From contig NZ_CP030053.1 of assembly GCF_004114955.1 (NCBI RefSeq), forward strand, positions 1,426,001 to 1,490,000: a stretch of 64,000 nt of DNA, given 5' to 3'. Both the position numbers and the translations under genes were made by a program. The first letter of the stretch is position 1, and each line of letters starts with the position of its first letter. Positions 52,815-62,364 of the stretch are shown piece after piece. The notes beneath the pieces are model-generated. The model was not told where the DNA came from and did no database searches. It was given only the letters and a program-made list of their open reading frames with translations. Source of the DNA: Bradyrhizobium guangzhouense (GTDB lineage Bacteria > Pseudomonadota > Alphaproteobacteria > Rhizobiales > Xanthobacteraceae).

Positions 52815-54500
52815 GTGAAGTTGAGCAATCTGAAGATCGTCCCCAAGCTTGGCATCCTTGTCGGCGTTACCTTGTTCGGCCTGTGTATCTCCGGAGTTCT
52901 CGCCGGTTACCTGATGAAGCAGGAGATGGTGAATGCACGCATCGATCAGACCAAGGCGATCGTCGATCTTGGCCGCAACTATGCGGCCGCGCTGAAGAAG
53001 CGTGTCGACGCCGGCGAGCTGACGAAGGATGCGGCCATGGCCGAGCTTCGTCGCTACGGCAATGCGATGACCTACGACAACGGCTCGGGCTATCTGTTCG
53101 GTACGTCTTATGACGGCATCACCCAGCTCGCGCCCGATCCGAAGCAGATCGGGATGAACCGCATGGACGTCGTGACCAACGGCCGCAAGCTGTCGGTCGA
53201 GCTGATGAACGGCGTCAAGGCCAACGGCTCGATCCTGCTCTATTATGACTATGTGAAGCCCGGCCAGCAGACTCCGATCAGCAAGATCGGATACGCCGTC
53301 GCGGTGCCCGGCTTTGATATGTATCTCGGCACGGGCGCTTATCTCGCCGATATCGACGCCAAGATGGGCCCGGTCTACTGGCTGCTCGGCCTCGCCGTGC
53401 TCGGCATCGTCATCGTCGCCGGCAGCGTTGCCTGGTTGCTCGGCCGCAGCATCAGCCGTCCGCTGGCCTTGCTCGGTGCCCGCATGAAGGATCTCGCCGA
53501 CGGCAAGCTTGACGGCGACATCCCCGGCGTCGGCCGCGGCGACGAGGTCGGTGCGATGGCATCGACCGTCCAGATCTTCAAGGACAACGCGCTCCGCATC
53601 CGCGAAATCGAGAAGAGCGAGCAGGACGCCAAGGACCGGGCCGCGGCGGACCGTCGCCGCGCGATGGAAGATATTGCCAACGACTTCGAACGCAGCGTCA
53701 ACGGCATCGTCCGCTCGGTCTCCTCGGCCGCGACGGGCATGCAGTCGACGGCGCAGTCGATGACCGCGACCGCCAGCGACGCCTCCTCGCGCGCGGCGAC
53801 CGTCGGCGCGGCCTCGCAGAAGGCCTCCGGCAATGTCGGCACGGTTGCCGCCGCCGCCGAAGAGCTGTCGAGCTCGGTTGCGGAAATCTCGCGCCAGGTG
53901 ACGCGCTCGACCGAAGTGGCGAGCCGCGCGGTCAGCGACGCCGAGCGCACCAACGCCACGGTGCAAGAGCTCTCGACCGGCGCCGAAAAGATCGGCGAGG
54001 TCGTCAAGCTCATTCACTCGATCGCGGCGCAGACCAATCTCCTTGCGCTCAACGCCACCATCGAGGCGGCGCGTGCCGGCGAATCCGGCCGCGGCTTCGC
54101 CGTCGTCGCCTCCGAGGTGAAGGCGCTGGCCAACCAGACCGCCAAGGCGACCGAGGAAATCTCCGCCCAGGTCGCGGCAATGCAGACCTCGACCAGCGAT
54201 GCGGTCGCAGCGATCGGCGGCATCACCCAGACCATCGCCGAGATGAGCGAGATCACCGCCGGCATCTCGGCCTCGATCGAGCAGCAGGGTGAGGCGACCC
54301 GCGAGATCGCCCGCAACATCCAGTCGGTCGCGGCCGGCTCGAGCGAGATCAACGCCCATATCGGCAGCGTCACTTCGGCCGCGGAAGCGACCGGCACCGC
54401 CGCCGGCGACGTGCTGACCAACGCCCGCGAGCTGGATCACCAGTCCGGCGCGCTGCGCAGCGCGGTGGACGGCTTCCTCGCCAAGGTTCGCGCGGCGTAA
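52815..54500 (+). CDS. Methyl-accepting chemotaxis protein with single Cache domain
   Basis: A 561-residue chemoreceptor. Helix 1 (about residues 10-32) is followed by a periplasmic sCache_2-type domain ([15 protein letters not shown], then [18 protein letters not shown]), helix 2 (about 193-212), a HAMP domain, and a cytoplasmic signalling domain with the hairpin tip [20 protein letters not shown] and [17 protein letters not shown]. It should control the flagellar motor through CheA/CheW in response to a small organic ligand. The start is GTG at 52815, eight bases after CCGGAG; the first residues [14 protein letters not shown] fit the family. It is divergent from the hydroxyacid dehydrogenase operon. 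Confidence 0.93.
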   Translation: MKLSNLKIVPKLGILVGVTLFGLCISGVLAGYLMKQEMVNARIDQTKAIVDLGRNYAAALKKRVDAGELTKDAAMAELRRYGNAMTYDNGSGYLFGTSYDGITQLAPDPKQIGMNRMDVVTNGRKLSVELMNGVKANGSILLYYDYVKPGQQTPISKIGYAVAVPGFDMYLGTGAYLADIDAKMGPVYWLLGLAVLGIVIVAGSVAWLLGRSISRPLALLGARMKDLADGKLDGDIPGVGRGDEVGAMASTVQIFKDNALRIREIEKSEQDAKDRAAADRRRAMEDIANDFERSVNGIVRSVSSAATGMQSTAQSMTATASDASSRAATVGAASQKASGNVGTVAAAAEELSSSVAEISRQVTRSTEVASRAVSDAERTNATVQELSTGAEKIGEVVKLIHSIAAQTNLLALNATIEAARAGESGRGFAVVASEVKALANQTAKATEEISAQVAAMQTSTSDAVAAIGGITQTIAEMSEITAGISASIEQQGEATREIARNIQSVAAGSSEINAHIGSVTSAAEATGTAAGDVLTNARELDHQSGALRSAVDGFLAKVRAA

Positions 54501-54516
54501 ATTCGGGCACCGGTCT

Positions 54517-54662
54517 CGTGCCCCGGACGCGGCGCAGCGCTTCCCCGGCGATGCGAAGCATCGTCCGGAAGCGGTGCGCTGCAGAGCCGGGGCCCATGCC
54601 GCCACAAACTGGGTCCCGGTTCAGCAGCGCATCACTGCGTGCTGCGCTGCGCCCGGGACAAG
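54517..54662. repeat. Intergenic palindromic mosaic after the chemoreceptor
   Basis: A GC-rich block of paired motifs: GTGCCCCGGACGCGGCGCAGCG against a CGGTGCGCTGC...CCGGGGC arm, an inner ATGCGAAGCAT palindrome, and GGTCCCGG paired with CCGGGAC further right. It resembles another rhizobial intergenic family. No gene is seen in the 189-base gap. Confidence 0.65.
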
Positions 54663-54689
54663 AGACGAGTTGCGCGTCCGCACCACGTC

Positions 54690-55634
54690 TTACTTGACCA
54701 CCGCGCCCCGGCGCGAGGCGATGACGACGCCGGCGAGCACCAGCGCGTAGCCGATCAGGTGAAAGGGCTGGAGCCTTTCGCCGAGCAGCAGGATCGCCAT
54801 CGCCGAGCCGAATACCGGCACCAGGTGAAAGAACGGCGCGGCGCGGTTCGGCCCGATCAGTGCGACGCCGCGGTTGAAGAAGAGATAGGCGAGCGTCGAG
54901 GGGAAGATCAGGATCCAGCCGAGCGTCATCAGCGTCACGGTGTCGAACTGCAGCACCCTGCCGCTCCAGGCCTCCCAGATTGCCGTCGGCAGCAGCATGA
55001 AGGCGCCGCAGCAGGTGGTGAACGACAAAAACGACAGCTGATGAACCTTCGGCCGCCGCGGGATGAAGGCCGAATAGAGTCCGAACGCGACCAGCGAAGA
55101 GGCGAACATGATGTCGCCCCGGTTGAACGAGATGCTGGCCAGCGCCGCCAGATCGCCGCGGAGGATGATGATCAGCACGCCCATCAGCGAGATCGCGATT
55201 CCCGCGAGCTGCCCGCCGGTCAGCCGCACGCCGAACAACACCAGCGACCACAGCGCCACGAACAGGGGACCTGCCGACTGGATCAACAGCGCGTTGAGCG
55301 CCTCGGTATATTGCAGCGCCCAGTAGGAGATCGCGTTGTTGAAGGCAAAGCCCACCAGCGACAGGAACAGCATCAGCGGCAGGCTCTTGCGCAACGCCGG
55401 CCAGTCGCGCTTCAGATGCGGCCAGGAGAAAGGCAGCAGCAGAAGGAACACGCCGAACCAGCGGATCGTCGTCACCGTCAGCGGCGGCACATGCGCGCCG
55501 ACATGGCGCGCGATCACGATATTGCCGGCCCAGAACAGAGAGCTCAGGCTGAGAAGCAGATAAGGCTGGTTGTTGAGCCAGCTGGCCGGATTCGAGGCCG
55601 TTGGCGCGGGCGATGCAATCGTCATTGGCGTCAC
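54690..55634 (-). CDS. DMT-family transporter (EamA), copy 1
   Basis: A 314-residue inner-membrane protein with ten helices in two EamA repeats. SLFWAGNIVIARHVGAHVPP starts the first repeat; ALLIQSAGPLFVALWSLVLFG the end of it; FSLPSTLAYLFFNRGVALIG and PVFGSAMAILLLGERL the second. Such proteins export metabolites or amino acids. It is clearly paralogous to the gene at 56117-57049. GTG at 55634 has AAGG at proper spacing; ATG at 55625 is the alternative. A small DUF1330 gene is divergent from it. Confidence 0.88.
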   Translation of the reverse strand: MTPMTIASPAPTASNPASWLNNQPYLLLSLSSLFWAGNIVIARHVGAHVPPLTVTTIRWFGVFLLLLPFSWPHLKRDWPALRKSLPLMLFLSLVGFAFNNAISYWALQYTEALNALLIQSAGPLFVALWSLVLFGVRLTGGQLAGIAISLMGVLIIILRGDLAALASISFNRGDIMFASSLVAFGLYSAFIPRRPKVHQLSFLSFTTCCGAFMLLPTAIWEAWSGRVLQFDTVTLMTLGWILIFPSTLAYLFFNRGVALIGPNRAAPFFHLVPVFGSAMAILLLGERLQPFHLIGYALVLAGVVIASRRGAVVK

Positions 55635-55718
55635 GTGCGACCTTGCGCCGGATGGTCGTCATGACACAAGTCCCGCCGCCGCAATGCTACAATGCAGGCA
55701 AACCTTAGGGAGGTGCCA

Positions 55719-56120
55719 TTGGCGGTTAATATGTTGAACATCCAGGGGCTGGAAGGGCTCGACCAGCATGCGCCGGTGGTGATGCTGAACCTGATGCGTT
55801 TCCACGCCCATTCGCGCGATGGCGACGGCTCCGGCTGGGATGCCTATTTGCGCTACAGCGCGATCACCGTGCCCATGATCAAGGCGCGCGGCGGCACATT
55901 GCTGTGGACCGGTGAGACGAGGGCGATCGCGCTCGGCCCGCACGCGGGCAACCAATGGGATTTCGTCGCGCTGGTCTCCTATCCGTCCGTCGCGGCGTTC
56001 CTCGACATGATGACGTCGCAGGCCTACGAGCGCGATGCCGACCCGCATCGCGTCAACGGCTGTGCCGAGCATGTGATCATCGCCACCAGCGAGGCGTACA
56101 GCAAGTTCAGGGCGAGCTAG
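55719..56120 (+). CDS. DUF1330-like small protein
   Basis: A 133-residue protein with a ferredoxin-like dimeric alpha/beta barrel pattern similar to DUF1330/NIPSNAP-like proteins (APVVMLNLMRFHAHS, then GGTLLWTGETRAIALG, VALVSYPSVAAFLDMM). Function unknown. The start is taken as TTG at 55719, five bases after AGGGAGG; ATG at 55692 lies before that site and ATG at 55731 is rather far from it. It is flanked by two paralogous DMT exporters and its stop overlaps the stop of the second by CTAG. Confidence 0.75.
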   Translation: MAVNMLNIQGLEGLDQHAPVVMLNLMRFHAHSRDGDGSGWDAYLRYSAITVPMIKARGGTLLWTGETRAIALGPHAGNQWDFVALVSYPSVAAFLDMMTSQAYERDADPHRVNGCAEHVIIATSEAYSKFRAS

Positions 56121-57049
56121 CTCGCCTGCTTCCGCGACGCCACGAAAACGCCCGACAGCACCAGCGCGAAGCCGATGAAATGGAAGGCCTGCGGCAGTTC
56201 GCCGAGGAAGACCATGGCCATGATCGAGCCGAACACCGGCACGACGTGAAAGAACGGTGCCGCGCGGTTGGCGCCGATCAGGCGGACGCCGCGGTTGAAG
56301 CAGAGATAGGCCAGTGTCGAGGGAAACACCGAGACGTAGAACAGCGTGAGCAGGTTCGGCCCGTCGAGCTTCATGACCGGGCGCGCGGATATCTCCCAGA
56401 TCTCCAGCGGAATCAGGCACGCGGCACCGGCGCCGAAGGTGAAGGCGAGGAACGACAGGCCGTGGATCGGCGGCCGCTTCAGGGTCAGCACCGAATAGAG
56501 CGCGAAGATGATCAGCGCGACGATGAAGATCAGGTCGCCCTTGTTGAAGGCGATGTTCGACAGCGTGGTGAGGTCGCCGTGCAGCAGAATGATCACCACG
56601 CCGCACATCGAGAGCAGCACGCCGAAGGCCTGCGCGCCCGTCAGCCTGATTCCGAGGATGACCAGCGACCACAGCGCCACGACCAGGGGCGCGGCTGACT
56701 GCAACAGAAGCGTATTGAGCGCCTGGGTATGCTCCAGCGCCCAATATTGCAGGGTGTTGAAGGCGCCGATGCCGGTGATCGACAGCACGATCATCAGGCC
56801 GAGCTTGTCGCGGATGGCCGGCCAGTCCTGGGCGAGATGCTTCCAGGCGAACGGCAGCACCAGCAGGAAAGCGAAGCTCCAGCGCAGGAAGGACAGCGTC
56901 ACCGGTGGGATGTGGCCGGCGGCGAGCCGCCCCACCACCGCATTGCCCGCCCAGCAAATCGCGGTGATGCTGAGCAGGAGATAAGGCTGGTTGGCGATCC
57001 AGCTGTGGCTGGATGATTCGGCGCTCGTGGTCTGGCCGGCAGCGGACAT
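56117..57049 (-). CDS. DMT-family transporter (EamA), copy 2
   Basis: A 310-residue ten-helix EamA protein. It shares with the gene at 54690-55634 the opening QPYLLLS-ITAICWAGNAV, LLLQSAAPLVVALWSLVI, and the closing FPSTLAYLCFNRGVRLIG with NRAAPFFHVVPVFGS. The two are recent duplicates in family terms though not identical. Substrate unknown. ATG at 57047-57049. It converges on the DUF1330 gene with a four-base overlap. Confidence 0.88.
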   Translation of the reverse strand: MSAAGQTTSAESSSHSWIANQPYLLLSITAICWAGNAVVGRLAAGHIPPVTLSFLRWSFAFLLVLPFAWKHLAQDWPAIRDKLGLMIVLSITGIGAFNTLQYWALEHTQALNTLLLQSAAPLVVALWSLVILGIRLTGAQAFGVLLSMCGVVIILLHGDLTTLSNIAFNKGDLIFIVALIIFALYSVLTLKRPPIHGLSFLAFTFGAGAACLIPLEIWEISARPVMKLDGPNLLTLFYVSVFPSTLAYLCFNRGVRLIGANRAAPFFHVVPVFGSIMAMVFLGELPQAFHFIGFALVLSGVFVASRKQAS

Positions 57050-57179
57050 TGGTATTGTTATGGCCCCGCGTCATGCGCCGAGGCTCCCGGCCCGGCCCCG
57101 CCCAAAGACACGGAAACGAGCCCGATATCAATGGTGCGCGGCGCATCGCCATCATGCGCTAGGCGGTGCAACAGGAAAC

Positions 57180-59678
57180 TCAGCCGGTCGGTCCCGTGCG
57201 GATCGCGAACGGCTTCAAGAGCTCGGCGCAGGCGAGATAGACGACGACGAGCAGCGCAATGCCGGCCATCATGACCGGCGGGGGCGCGACGAAGCCGAAC
57301 CAGGTCCCGAGCGGCGTGAACGGCAGCGCTATCGCGGCGAACAGGGCGATCAGAGAAGAGGCCGCAAGCACGGGATCGGGCCAGTTGTGCCAGGGTCGTC
57401 CATAGGTGCGGATGACGAAGATCACCAGGATCTGCGTCGCCATGGATTCGACGAACCAGGCGGTGCGGAATTCGTCCGGCGAGGCCTTGAACACATAAAG
57501 CAGCGCGGCAAAGGTGAGAAAGTCGAACACCGACGACAGCGGCCCCATGATCGCGGCAAAGCGCACCAGCCGTGACATGCTCCACACCTGCGGCCTGGCC
57601 GTCGCCTGCGCCGAGACCCGGTCGAAGGGAATGCCGAGCTCGGAGAGATCGTAGAGCAGGTTGTTGAGCAGGATCTGCGTCGGCAGCATCGGCAGGAACG
57701 GCAGCGCGATCGAGGCCGCCGCCATCGACAGCATGTTGCCGAAATTCGAACTCGCGCCCATGCGGACATATTTGAGGATGTTGGCGAAGGTCCGCCGACC
57801 TTCCTCGACGCCGTCGGCGACGACTTCGAGATCGGACGCCAGCAGGATCATGTCGGCCGCGGCCTGCGCCACACCGGTGGCGCCGTCGACCGAAAGACCG
57901 ACATCGGCCACTTTCAGGGCCGGTGCGTCGTTGATGCCGTCGCCGAGGAAGCCGACCACCTCGCCGCCGGCCTGAAGCGCCTTCACGATGCGCGACTTCT
58001 GATCCGGTGCGAGCCGGCCGAACGCATCGGCGGAGCGCACCTGCACGGCAAGCGCCTCGTCGCCGAGCTTGGCAATGTCGGCTCCCGACAGCACGCGCTC
58101 GGCGTTGAGCCCGACCAGTCCGGCGAGCCGCTTCACAACCACCGGGTCGTCGCCCGAGAGGACCTTCAGGCTCACGCCGCCCGCCGCGAGCCGGGCGATC
58201 GCGGCTGCGGCCGTCGGTTTCGGCGGATCGGCGAAGGCGCAGAGACCCTCGAAGATGAGGTCGGTTTCATCGTCGGTCTCGACCTCGCGCAGCGCGCCGC
58301 TCCATGCCCGCGAGGCGATGGCCACGGTGCGCAGGCCCTCGGTCGCGAGCGCGTGGACGCGGGCCATCGTCGCCTCGCGCGCATGTTGGTCCATCGTGCA
58401 CAATTCCAGCACGGCCTCCGGCGCGCCTTTGACGATCAATCGCGCGCCTTCGGGGCCGGTGGCGAGCACCGATCCGAGCCGCCGCGAGAAATCGAAAGCC
58501 TGCCGTCCGGCGAGCGTCCAGCCATGCGCGGCGTCCGGTCGTCCGGCGACGAGGGCGGCGTCGAGCGCGCCACGGTCGCCGCCGAGCGAGGCCGCGATGG
58601 CGCCGAGCCGCGCGGCGCGCTCATCGTCGTTGCCTGCGGCATCGAGGCTTCTCGCCAGCGTGATCTCGGCCGATGTCAGCGTACCCGTCTTGTCCGTGCA
58701 CAGCACGGTCATGGCGCCCAAGTCGTGAATGGCGGCGAGCCGCTTCACGATCACCTTGCGCCCCGCCATGCGCAGCGCACCGCGCGACAGCGTCACCGTC
58801 GTGATCATCGGCAGCAGTTCCGGCGTCAGCCCGACGGCAAGCGCGACGGCGAACAGCAGCGAATCGAGCACGGGACGACCGAATACGACGCGGACGGTGA
58901 GCACGACCAGCACCAGCGCCAGCGTGGCGCGCGCGATCACGAGGCCGAATTCGCGCAAGTCCCGTTCGAAGGGGGAGGGCGCCTGCGCCTCGGCGAGCGC
59001 GGAGGCCGCCGCGCCGAACACGGTGTCGCGGCCGGTCCTGACCGCGAGCGCGATCGCTTCGCCGGTTTGTGCCACGGCGCCGCGGAACAGCGCATTCGAG
59101 GTGTCGTCGGGGCCGGCGCATGGTCCGGCGCGTTTCTGCACCGGATAGGGCTCGCCGGTGAGTGCGGCTTCACCGGCGGTGAAGGCGGTGCTCTCCAGGA
59201 TCAGCGCATCGGCCGGGATGATGTCGCCGGCGCGGACGCGCAAGAGATCGCCGGGCACGACGTGCTCGACATCGATATCGACAAACGCGCCGTTGCGGCT
59301 GACCTCAGCCTTCAGGGCCACCGAGCGGCGGAGAATTTCGGCGGCGCGGACCGCGTGTCCCTCCTGGATGGTGTCGAGGCCGATCGAGAGCGCGAGGATC
59401 AGGACGATGATGAGCCCGCCGATCTCGTCGCCGGTCAGCATCGAGATGATGCCGGCCACCAGAAGGATCAGCGACAACGGTTCGAGCAACCGGCGCAGGA
59501 TGGCGCGCGCCGCGCCCTCGATCCGCGGCGGTGTGTCGGTATTCGGCCCGAAACGGTCGAGGCGTTCTTCGGCCTGCGCCGCTGACAGACCGGTAAGCCC
59601 GCAGCCCAGTCGGCTGCAGAGCTCAGGCGGTGACAGCTGCCAGAAATTGGTGTCGGCGCGGGTTGGACTGTCCAGCAA
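57180..59678 (-). CDS. mgtA: Magnesium-type P-type ATPase (MgtA-like)
   Basis: An 832-residue P-type ATPase. The phosphorylated Asp is D329 in CTDKTGTLTSAE. The actuator loop AALTGEPYPVQ, the membrane motif VALAVGLTPELLPMITTV, the nucleotide-domain KGAPEAVLE and the hinge GDGINDAPALKVADVGLSVD are in place. The PELLP motif and overall pattern fit the P3B MgtA group that imports Mg2+. No metal-binding N-terminal domain is present. It is divergent from the adaptor-ABC operon, with a TTG-N8-CAA box upstream, which suggests low-oxygen control rather than a visible Mg2+-sensing leader. Confidence 0.92.
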   Translation of the reverse strand: MLDSPTRADTNFWQLSPPELCSRLGCGLTGLSAAQAEERLDRFGPNTDTPPRIEGAARAILRRLLEPLSLILLVAGIISMLTGDEIGGLIIVLILALSIGLDTIQEGHAVRAAEILRRSVALKAEVSRNGAFVDIDVEHVVPGDLLRVRAGDIIPADALILESTAFTAGEAALTGEPYPVQKRAGPCAGPDDTSNALFRGAVAQTGEAIALAVRTGRDTVFGAAASALAEAQAPSPFERDLREFGLVIARATLALVLVVLTVRVVFGRPVLDSLLFAVALAVGLTPELLPMITTVTLSRGALRMAGRKVIVKRLAAIHDLGAMTVLCTDKTGTLTSAEITLARSLDAAGNDDERAARLGAIAASLGGDRGALDAALVAGRPDAAHGWTLAGRQAFDFSRRLGSVLATGPEGARLIVKGAPEAVLELCTMDQHAREATMARVHALATEGLRTVAIASRAWSGALREVETDDETDLIFEGLCAFADPPKPTAAAAIARLAAGGVSLKVLSGDDPVVVKRLAGLVGLNAERVLSGADIAKLGDEALAVQVRSADAFGRLAPDQKSRIVKALQAGGEVVGFLGDGINDAPALKVADVGLSVDGATGVAQAAADMILLASDLEVVADGVEEGRRTFANILKYVRMGASSNFGNMLSMAAASIALPFLPMLPTQILLNNLLYDLSELGIPFDRVSAQATARPQVWSMSRLVRFAAIMGPLSSVFDFLTFAALLYVFKASPDEFRTAWFVESMATQILVIFVIRTYGRPWHNWPDPVLAASSLIALFAAIALPFTPLGTWFGFVAPPPVMMAGIALLVVVYLACAELLKPFAIRTGPTG

Positions 59679-59741
59679 GCGGTGCTCCCGGTTTCAGGGC
59701 GTCTTGTGGCGGCCAGATGCCTCTAAATTCGGCGTAACCTA

Positions 59742-59755
59742 TTGACCTAAAGCAA
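59742..59755. promoter_or_regulatory. Candidate FixK/Fnr box between mgtA and the exporter operon
   Basis: TTGACCTAAAGCAA fits TTGA-N6-GCAA. The centre is about 70 bases upstream of the mgtA start, which at -41 gives a leader near 29 bases; it is about 124 bases from the start of the divergent adaptor gene. Position favours mgtA as the target. Confidence 0.6.
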
Positions 59756-59872
59756 TCTCGATTGCCGACGGCACGCTAGCGTTGAAGAGGATCACCCGGC
59801 TTTGCCGGGCCAGCAATCGAAATCGAGACGTGAATCCGCCCAATAGCACGGCGCGATTTGCATGGCGTTGTC

Positions 59873-61141
59873 ATGGTCGAGCAAACTATCACCTTGCCGC
59901 AGCATAAGAGCCGGCTCTCCGTCGCGGCGCTGTGGTCGGGATTTCTCAATCACAAATGGTTCATCCTCGCGGTCGCCGTTCTGCTGGCCTTCGGGGCCTG
60001 GCAAAGCGTGCGCATGATTCTGGGGCCGGCGGTCGTCGTCGACGAGGCGAGGCGCGGCCGTCTCGTCGAGACCGTGGTGGCGAGCGGCCATGTCGAGACG
60101 CCGTACCGGGTCGAAATCGGCAGCCAGATCACCGGCACGGTGCAGGAGGTGCTGGTGCAGGAAGGCGAAAAGGTCAGCAAGGGCCAGCCGCTGATCTCGC
60201 TGGAGTCGCGCGAATTGAACGCCGCCGTGGTGCAGGCGCACGGCGCGGTGGCCCAGGCCGAGGCCCGCATCAGGCAGCTCGAGGAACTGACGCTGCCCTC
60301 GGCGAGGGAAGCGCTGACCCAGGCGAATGCCACCCTGCGCAACGCGCAGCAGACTTACGACCGCACCGCGCAGCTCGAACACAACGGCTATGCGACGCGT
60401 GCGTCGCTCGACGATGCGCAGAAGACGCTCGATGTAGCCAGCGCGGTGAAGCGTTCGGCCGAGTTTCAGGTCTATACCGCCAGCCCCGGCGGCAGCGATT
60501 ACGTGATGGCGCAGACGCAAGCCAACCAGGCCCGCGCCAATCTCGACACGGCGGAATCCCGGCTCGGCTATGCCACGATCGCCGCGCCCCGCGACGGCGT
60601 CCTGATCACGCGCAGCGTCGAACGCGGCACCGTGGTGCAGCCAGGCAAGGCGCTGCTCGTGCTCGCGCCGGTCGGCGACGCGCAGCTCGTGCTGCAGATC
60701 GACGAACGCAATCTCGGCAAGATCGCACTCGGGCAGAAGGCGCTCGCCTCGGCCGATGCCTATCCGGACCGGCGTTTCGCCGCAGCGATCACCTACATCA
60801 ATCCCGGTGTCGACATTTCGCGCGCATCGGTCGAAGTCAAGCTGACGGTCGCCGACGCGCCGGACTATCTGCGGCAGGACATGACTGTCTCGGTCGATAT
60901 CGAAGTGGCTGCGCGTGACGACGCGCTGATCCTGCCGCTGCGCTCGGTGCACGACGTCTTGTCGGGGAATCCCTGGGTGCTCGGCGTCAAGGACGGGCGT
61001 GCTGTGCAAAAGCCTGTAAAAATTGGCCTGCACGGCAACAGCCAGATCGAGATCACCGACGGCCTTGCTGCCGGCGATGTCGCGATCCCGCAAAGTTCCG
61101 GCGTTCTGACCGGCCAGCGCGTGCGGCCCGTACGGCAATGA
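59873..61141 (+). CDS. HlyD/MacA-type periplasmic adaptor subunit
   Basis: A 422-residue membrane fusion protein. One N-terminal membrane helix (WFILAVAVLLAFGAW) is followed by a lipoyl/barrel-sandwich half (VETPYRVEIGSQITGTVQEV, VLVQEGEKVSKGQPLISLES), a helical hairpin (about residues 105-200), the other lipoyl half (IAAPRDGVLITRSVERG) and a beta-barrel. It should bridge an inner-membrane ABC pump to an outer-membrane channel. ATG at 59873 is used; a TTG at 59858 is possible and neither has a clear ribosome binding site. Its end overlaps the permease start by four bases (ATGA). Confidence 0.88.
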   Translation: MVEQTITLPQHKSRLSVAALWSGFLNHKWFILAVAVLLAFGAWQSVRMILGPAVVVDEARRGRLVETVVASGHVETPYRVEIGSQITGTVQEVLVQEGEKVSKGQPLISLESRELNAAVVQAHGAVAQAEARIRQLEELTLPSAREALTQANATLRNAQQTYDRTAQLEHNGYATRASLDDAQKTLDVASAVKRSAEFQVYTASPGGSDYVMAQTQANQARANLDTAESRLGYATIAAPRDGVLITRSVERGTVVQPGKALLVLAPVGDAQLVLQIDERNLGKIALGQKALASADAYPDRRFAAAITYINPGVDISRASVEVKLTVADAPDYLRQDMTVSVDIEVAARDDALILPLRSVHDVLSGNPWVLGVKDGRAVQKPVKIGLHGNSQIEITDGLAAGDVAIPQSSGVLTGQRVRPVRQ

Positions 61142-62364
61142 ACCGCTGGCTGCCGTTCGAATGGACCATGGCGGTGCGCTTTCTGCGCGAAGGCCGGCTC
61201 CAGACCATCTTCATCATCGGCGGCGTCTCGATCGGCGTCGGCGTCATCGTCTTCATGTCGGCGATGCTTGCGGGGCTGCAGGCGAACTTCATCAAGCGCG
61301 TGCTGACCTCGCAGCCGCACATCCAGCTGCTCACGCCCGACCAGATCGCGCGCCCGCTGCGCAACCGCGCAGGCGAGATCGAGGACGCGGTGGTGCAGCG
61401 TCCGAGCCAGCGGGTGATCTCGATCGATCAATGGCCGAAGATCCGGCTCCAGATGCAGGCGATGCCCGAGGTCGTTGCGGTATCGCCGACGATCCTCGGC
61501 TCCGTGCTCGCGGTGCGCGGCGATGCCAGCCGCTCCGTGAATCTGTCGGGCGTCGAGCCGGAGTCCTATTTCAACATCGTCAAAGTGCCGGACTATATCG
61601 TTGCCGGCGAGCCGCGCCTGACCAGCGAGGACGTCATCATCGGCATCGAACTGGCAAAGGATCTGGGCGCCACCGTCGGCGACAAGCTCAACATTCGCGC
61701 CGCGTCCGGCGCGACCCGCGTGCTTACGATTTCGGGCCTCGTCGACCTCGGCAACAAGGGCGTCAACCAGCGCGTCTGCTACGCTGCGCTCCGAACCGCG
61801 CAATCGCTGCTCGGCATGATCGGTGGCATCACCACGATCGACATCACGGTCCGCGACATCTACGCAGCCGAAGACATCGCCCAGCGCATCCAGGCCGCCA
61901 ACGTCGTCGAGGCCGACAGCTGGATCAAGACCAATGCGCAGTTCTTCACCGCGGTTCAGGCCCAGCAGAACACCAACACCCTGATTCGATTGTTCGTCGG
62001 TCTCTCGGTCGCGTTCGGAATCGCCGCCGTGCTGGTGGTCTCGGTGATCCAGCGCTCCAAGGACATCGGCATTCTGCGCGCGATGGGGACGTCGCGCAGC
62101 CAGATCCTGCGTGTGTTCCTGCTGCAGGGCGGCCTGCTCGGCTTCGTCGGCTCGCTGTTCGGCGCGGCGATGGGCGCATTCGCGCTGGTCTATTGGCACT
62201 CGGTCGCGCGCCAGGCCGACGGCACCGAGCTGTTTCCGCTGATCCTGGAGCGGAGCCTGTTCGTCTACACGGCGCTGCTTGCAACCGTCACGGGCCTGCT
62301 CGCCGCGATGGCGCCTGCGGTGCGGGCCGCGAAACTCGATCCGGTGGTGGCGATCCGTGGCTAG
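61138..62364 (+). CDS. ABC transporter permease, MacB/FtsX type
   Basis: A 408-residue permease of the type VII (MacB-like) group: one N-terminal helix ([21 protein letters not shown]), a large periplasmic domain (about 45-280), and three C-terminal helices with the family stretch [29 protein letters not shown]. Such pumps act from the periplasm, pushing substrate through a TolC-like channel. It overlaps both neighbours (four bases with the adaptor, eight with the ATPase), so the three are one operon. Confidence 0.9.
   Translation: MNRWLPFEWTMAVRFLREGRLQTIFIIGGVSIGVGVIVFMSAMLAGLQANFIKRVLTSQPHIQLLTPDQIARPLRNRAGEIEDAVVQRPSQRVISIDQWPKIRLQMQAMPEVVAVSPTILGSVLAVRGDASRSVNLSGVEPESYFNIVKVPDYIVAGEPRLTSEDVIIGIELAKDLGATVGDKLNIRAASGATRVLTISGLVDLGNKGVNQRVCYAALRTAQSLLGMIGGITTIDITVRDIYAAEDIAQRIQAANVVEADSWIKTNAQFFTAVQAQQNTNTLIRLFVGLSVAFGIAAVLVVSVIQRSKDIGILRAMGTSRSQILRVFLLQGGLLGFVGSLFGAAMGAFALVYWHSVARQADGTELFPLILERSLFVYTALLATVTGLLAAMAPAVRAAKLDPVVAIRG

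Noticed and set aside
52767..54605. 612-codon minus-strand frame opposite the chemoreceptor
   Set aside because: Mirrors the Ala/Ser codon periodicity of the chemoreceptor; no family features.
59791..59812. CCCGGC TTT GCCGGG hairpin before the adaptor gene as a terminator or Mg2+ sensor
   Set aside because: Six-base stem, no T-run and wrong strand for an mgtA leader.
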